DNA of 9,437 nt from the NCBI GenBank assembly GCA_903847495.1, contig CAINDT010000034.1, positions 1 through 9,437 on the forward strand, in the 5' to 3' direction. Numbering within the stretch: position 1 is the stretch's first letter; the number at the start of each line of letters is the position of its first letter. Source of the DNA: an uncultured Actinomycetes bacterium. Lineage in GTDB: Bacteria; Actinomycetota; Thermoleophilia; Gaiellales; F1-60-MAGs149. The translations under genes were made by a program, and so were the position numbers. Below, piece after piece: positions 7,944 through 9,437 of this stretch. The notes under the pieces are model-generated. The model saw only the letters and a list, made by a program, of their open reading frames with translations. It was not told the DNA's origin and made no database searches.

Positions 7944-8625
7944 TCCCAACCGTCCGATTGCACGGCGACTCGACGCCCTGGCGGCCGAGTCGCGCACCCG
8001 TGCGCTGACGCACGCGAGCTGGGCTGCGTCGCCCGGCGACTCGTATGAGCGATACGAGTTGCTGGGCGACGCGGTACTCGATCTCGCGCTCGGCGCCTTT
8101 CTGCTGGAGCGCTTTCCGACCGCCGCCGAGGGCGAGCTATCGCGGATCAAGAACCAGCTGCGCTCTGCCCGCTTCTGCGCCGTCGTGGCGCGCAACGAGG
8201 GTCTCGGCGACCGGATGGCTGCGCTGATGGTCGCGACCGTGCACGCGCGGGAGTCCCAACGGCTCTCGCTCAACCGCTCCGTGCTGGCCGATCTGACGGA
8301 GGCCGCGCTCGGCGCGATCTTCCTCGAACGCGGTTGGGACGAGGCGAATGCGGCCGCGGTTGAGGCCTTTGCGCCTCTGCTCGACCATGCGCTCGACCCC
8401 CGCGTCGACCCCAAGACAGCGCTTCAGGAGCACCTGCAGCGTCAGGGTCGCCGTGTAGCGTACGAATCCGTGGAGGAGACCGGACCAGCGCACGCGCGCC
8501 ACTACCGCGTAGTGGCGATCATCGACGGCGGTATCCGTGGCGAGGGCGAGGGTGCATCGCGCCGCGCTGCCGAGCAGCATGCCGCTCGACGAGCCATGCG
8601 CGCGCTTGAGGGCGGCGACGCATGA
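7936..8625 (+). CDS. rnc: Ribonuclease III, probably started at a CTG codon
   Basis: RNase III cuts double-stranded RNA in rRNA processing and mRNA decay. The nuclease domain has ALTHAS (23-28), ERYELLGDAVL (38-48) and SVLADLTEAALGAIFLE (115-131), giving catalytic acidic residues E38, E41, D45, D119 and E122. The double-stranded RNA-binding domain follows from DPKTALQEHLQ to the end. The frame closes upstream at a TGA (7864-7866), and between it and the catalytic motif there is no ATG, GTG or TTG. The first TTG (8059) would delete E38 and E41. CTG at 7936 gives 229 residues, with E38/E41/D45 at exactly the E. coli numbering; ATT 7957 and CTG 7978 are alternatives. The acpP overlap suggests translational coupling. 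Its ERYELLGD departs from the usual ERLEFLGD. The gene identity is firm; the exact start is not. Confidence 0.9.
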   Translation: MTDPNRPIARRLDALAAESRTRALTHASWAASPGDSYERYELLGDAVLDLALGAFLLERFPTAAEGELSRIKNQLRSARFCAVVARNEGLGDRMAALMVATVHARESQRLSLNRSVLADLTEAALGAIFLERGWDEANAAAVEAFAPLLDHALDPRVDPKTALQEHLQRQGRRVAYESVEETGPAHARHYRVVAIIDGGIRGEGEGASRRAAEQHAARRAMRALEGGDA

Positions 8626-9437
8626 GGCTCACCCGCATCCGCATCAAGGGCTTCAAGAGCTTCGCCGACGAGACGGAGATGCAGTTCGACAAGGGCGTCG
8701 GCGTGATTGTCGGGCCGAACGGCTCCGGCAAGTCGAACATCGCCGAGTCATTGCGCTGGGCGATGGCGTCGCAGGCGCCGAGCGAAGTGCGTGTCGCCAC
8801 CGGCCTCGACGTTCTCTTCAGTGGCTCGGAGGGCCGAGCTGCCGCGGGCGTCGCGGAGGTGGAGCTCGTCTTGGAGGACGAGGGCGGTGTGGCGCCGGGA
8901 GGACGTCCCGAGCTGTCGATTCTGCGTCGCCTCAGTCGTGACGGCGAGAGCCAATACATGCTCAATCGCGTCCCCGTGCGCCGGCTCGACGTGCACGAGG
9001 TGCTCGCCGACATCGGCCTCGGCAAGGACAGCCACGCGATCATCGGTCAGAACCAGGTCGATCAGGTGCTGCTCGCCAGTCCTTCGGTCCGCCGCGGGTT
9101 GATCGAGGAGGTCGCCGGCCTCGGTAAGTTCAAGCGCCGCCGCGTTCGCGCGCAGCAGAAGCTCAATCGTGTCGAGCGCCATCTCGTCGATGCGCGCACG
9201 AAACAGGCCGAGATCCAGGGTCGCCTGCGCCCGCTCGCCTTGCAGGCCTCGGCCGCCGAGCGTGCTGCATTGATGGAGGCCGAGCTCCTCGAGCTTCGTC
9301 TCGAGCTGGTGCTGTCGGCCATGGCCGAGACGCGCCGCGATCGCGGCATTCGCCAGAACGAGCTGCGCGAGGCTCGCGCGCTGCAGGATCAGCTCGATGC
9401 ATCCGCTGCCGAGGTCGTCAAGCGCCGTGAGGCCGCC
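8622..9437 (+). CDS. smc: Chromosome segregation protein SMC, N-terminal part (3' end outside window)
   Basis: SMC dimers compact and segregate the chromosome by ATP-driven loop extrusion with ScpA and ScpB. The first 272 residues are present; a full protein is about 1,150-1,200. Visible: the start MRLTRIRIKGFKSFAD, Walker A GPNGSGKSN (31-39), LDVLFSGSE (62-70), the Q-loop region HAIIGQNQVDQVL (138-150), IEEVAGLGKFKRRR (161-174), and from about residue 175 a Glu/Arg/Leu-rich coiled coil. Walker B, signature motif and hinge lie beyond the window. Two normally strict positions differ: GQN for GQG at 142-144 and EEVAG for EEAAG at 162-166. The ATG overlaps the rnc stop (ATGA). rnc-smc adjacency is common; in mycobacteria fpg lies between. 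Confidence 0.96.
   Translation, partial: MRLTRIRIKGFKSFADETEMQFDKGVGVIVGPNGSGKSNIAESLRWAMASQAPSEVRVATGLDVLFSGSEGRAAAGVAEVELVLEDEGGVAPGGRPELSILRRLSRDGESQYMLNRVPVRRLDVHEVLADIGLGKDSHAIIGQNQVDQVLLASPSVRRGLIEEVAGLGKFKRRRVRAQQKLNRVERHLVDARTKQAEIQGRLRPLALQASAAERAALMEAELLELRLELVLSAMAETRRDRGIRQNELREARALQDQLDASAAEVVKRREAA

Noticed and set aside
8059..8625. RNase III starting at TTG 8059
   Set aside because: This start would remove the conserved ALTHAS segment and catalytic E38 and E41, which are present in frame just upstream.

Overview
The window is GC-rich bacterial chromosome, most likely from an actinobacterium. The class Thermoleophilia (Solirubrobacterales and relatives) fits best. The grounds are the gene order, a SepIVA-like gene next to DUF177, alternative starts with few Shine-Dalgarno sites, and an SMC hinge-proximal head sequence (RLRPL..QA.AAER) of the kind I associate with that class. 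The taxon is an inference, not a measurement.

Layout. (1) Positions 1-501, plus strand: the 3' end of a gene for a protein with two tandem PepSY-like repeats. It meets a convergent minus-strand operon at a 14-bp perfect hairpin (510-540). (2) Positions 539-2168, minus strand: three genes, transcribed in the order DUF429 putative nuclease, a 47-residue Pro/Glu-rich micro-protein (1225-1368, easily missed), and a 229-residue protein of unknown function with a CTCGVHAW motif. The last two overlap by ATGA. (3) From 2213 to the right edge, plus strand: a long, tightly packed housekeeping cluster, recG - rsmD - coaD - sepIVA-like - DUF177 (yceD) - rpmF - plsX - acpP - rnc - smc (cut by the window end). 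Most junctions in it are overlaps or gaps under 25 bases. The larger gaps, before rpmF and before acpP, each carry a similar -10-like element (GCTAGTNT), so internal promoters are likely there.

The cluster joins replication-fork repair (RecG), rRNA modification and ribosome proteins (RsmD, L32, RNase III), CoA, phospholipid and fatty-acid supply (CoaD, PlsX, ACP), division or cell-wall growth (SepIVA-like) and chromosome segregation (SMC). It looks like a compressed growth-coordination cluster. The fab genes that often sit between plsX and acpP are absent, and so is the fpg/mutM that lies between rnc and smc in mycobacteria.

I see no mobile element, CRISPR array, tRNA or rRNA, and no clearly new multi-gene system. 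The points most worth checking are the rnc gene, which has no ATG, GTG or TTG start that keeps its catalytic domain; the micro-protein and its coupled partner; the SepIVA-like gene; and unusual residues in conserved SMC and RNase III motifs. No stretch above 300 bases lacks a gene.
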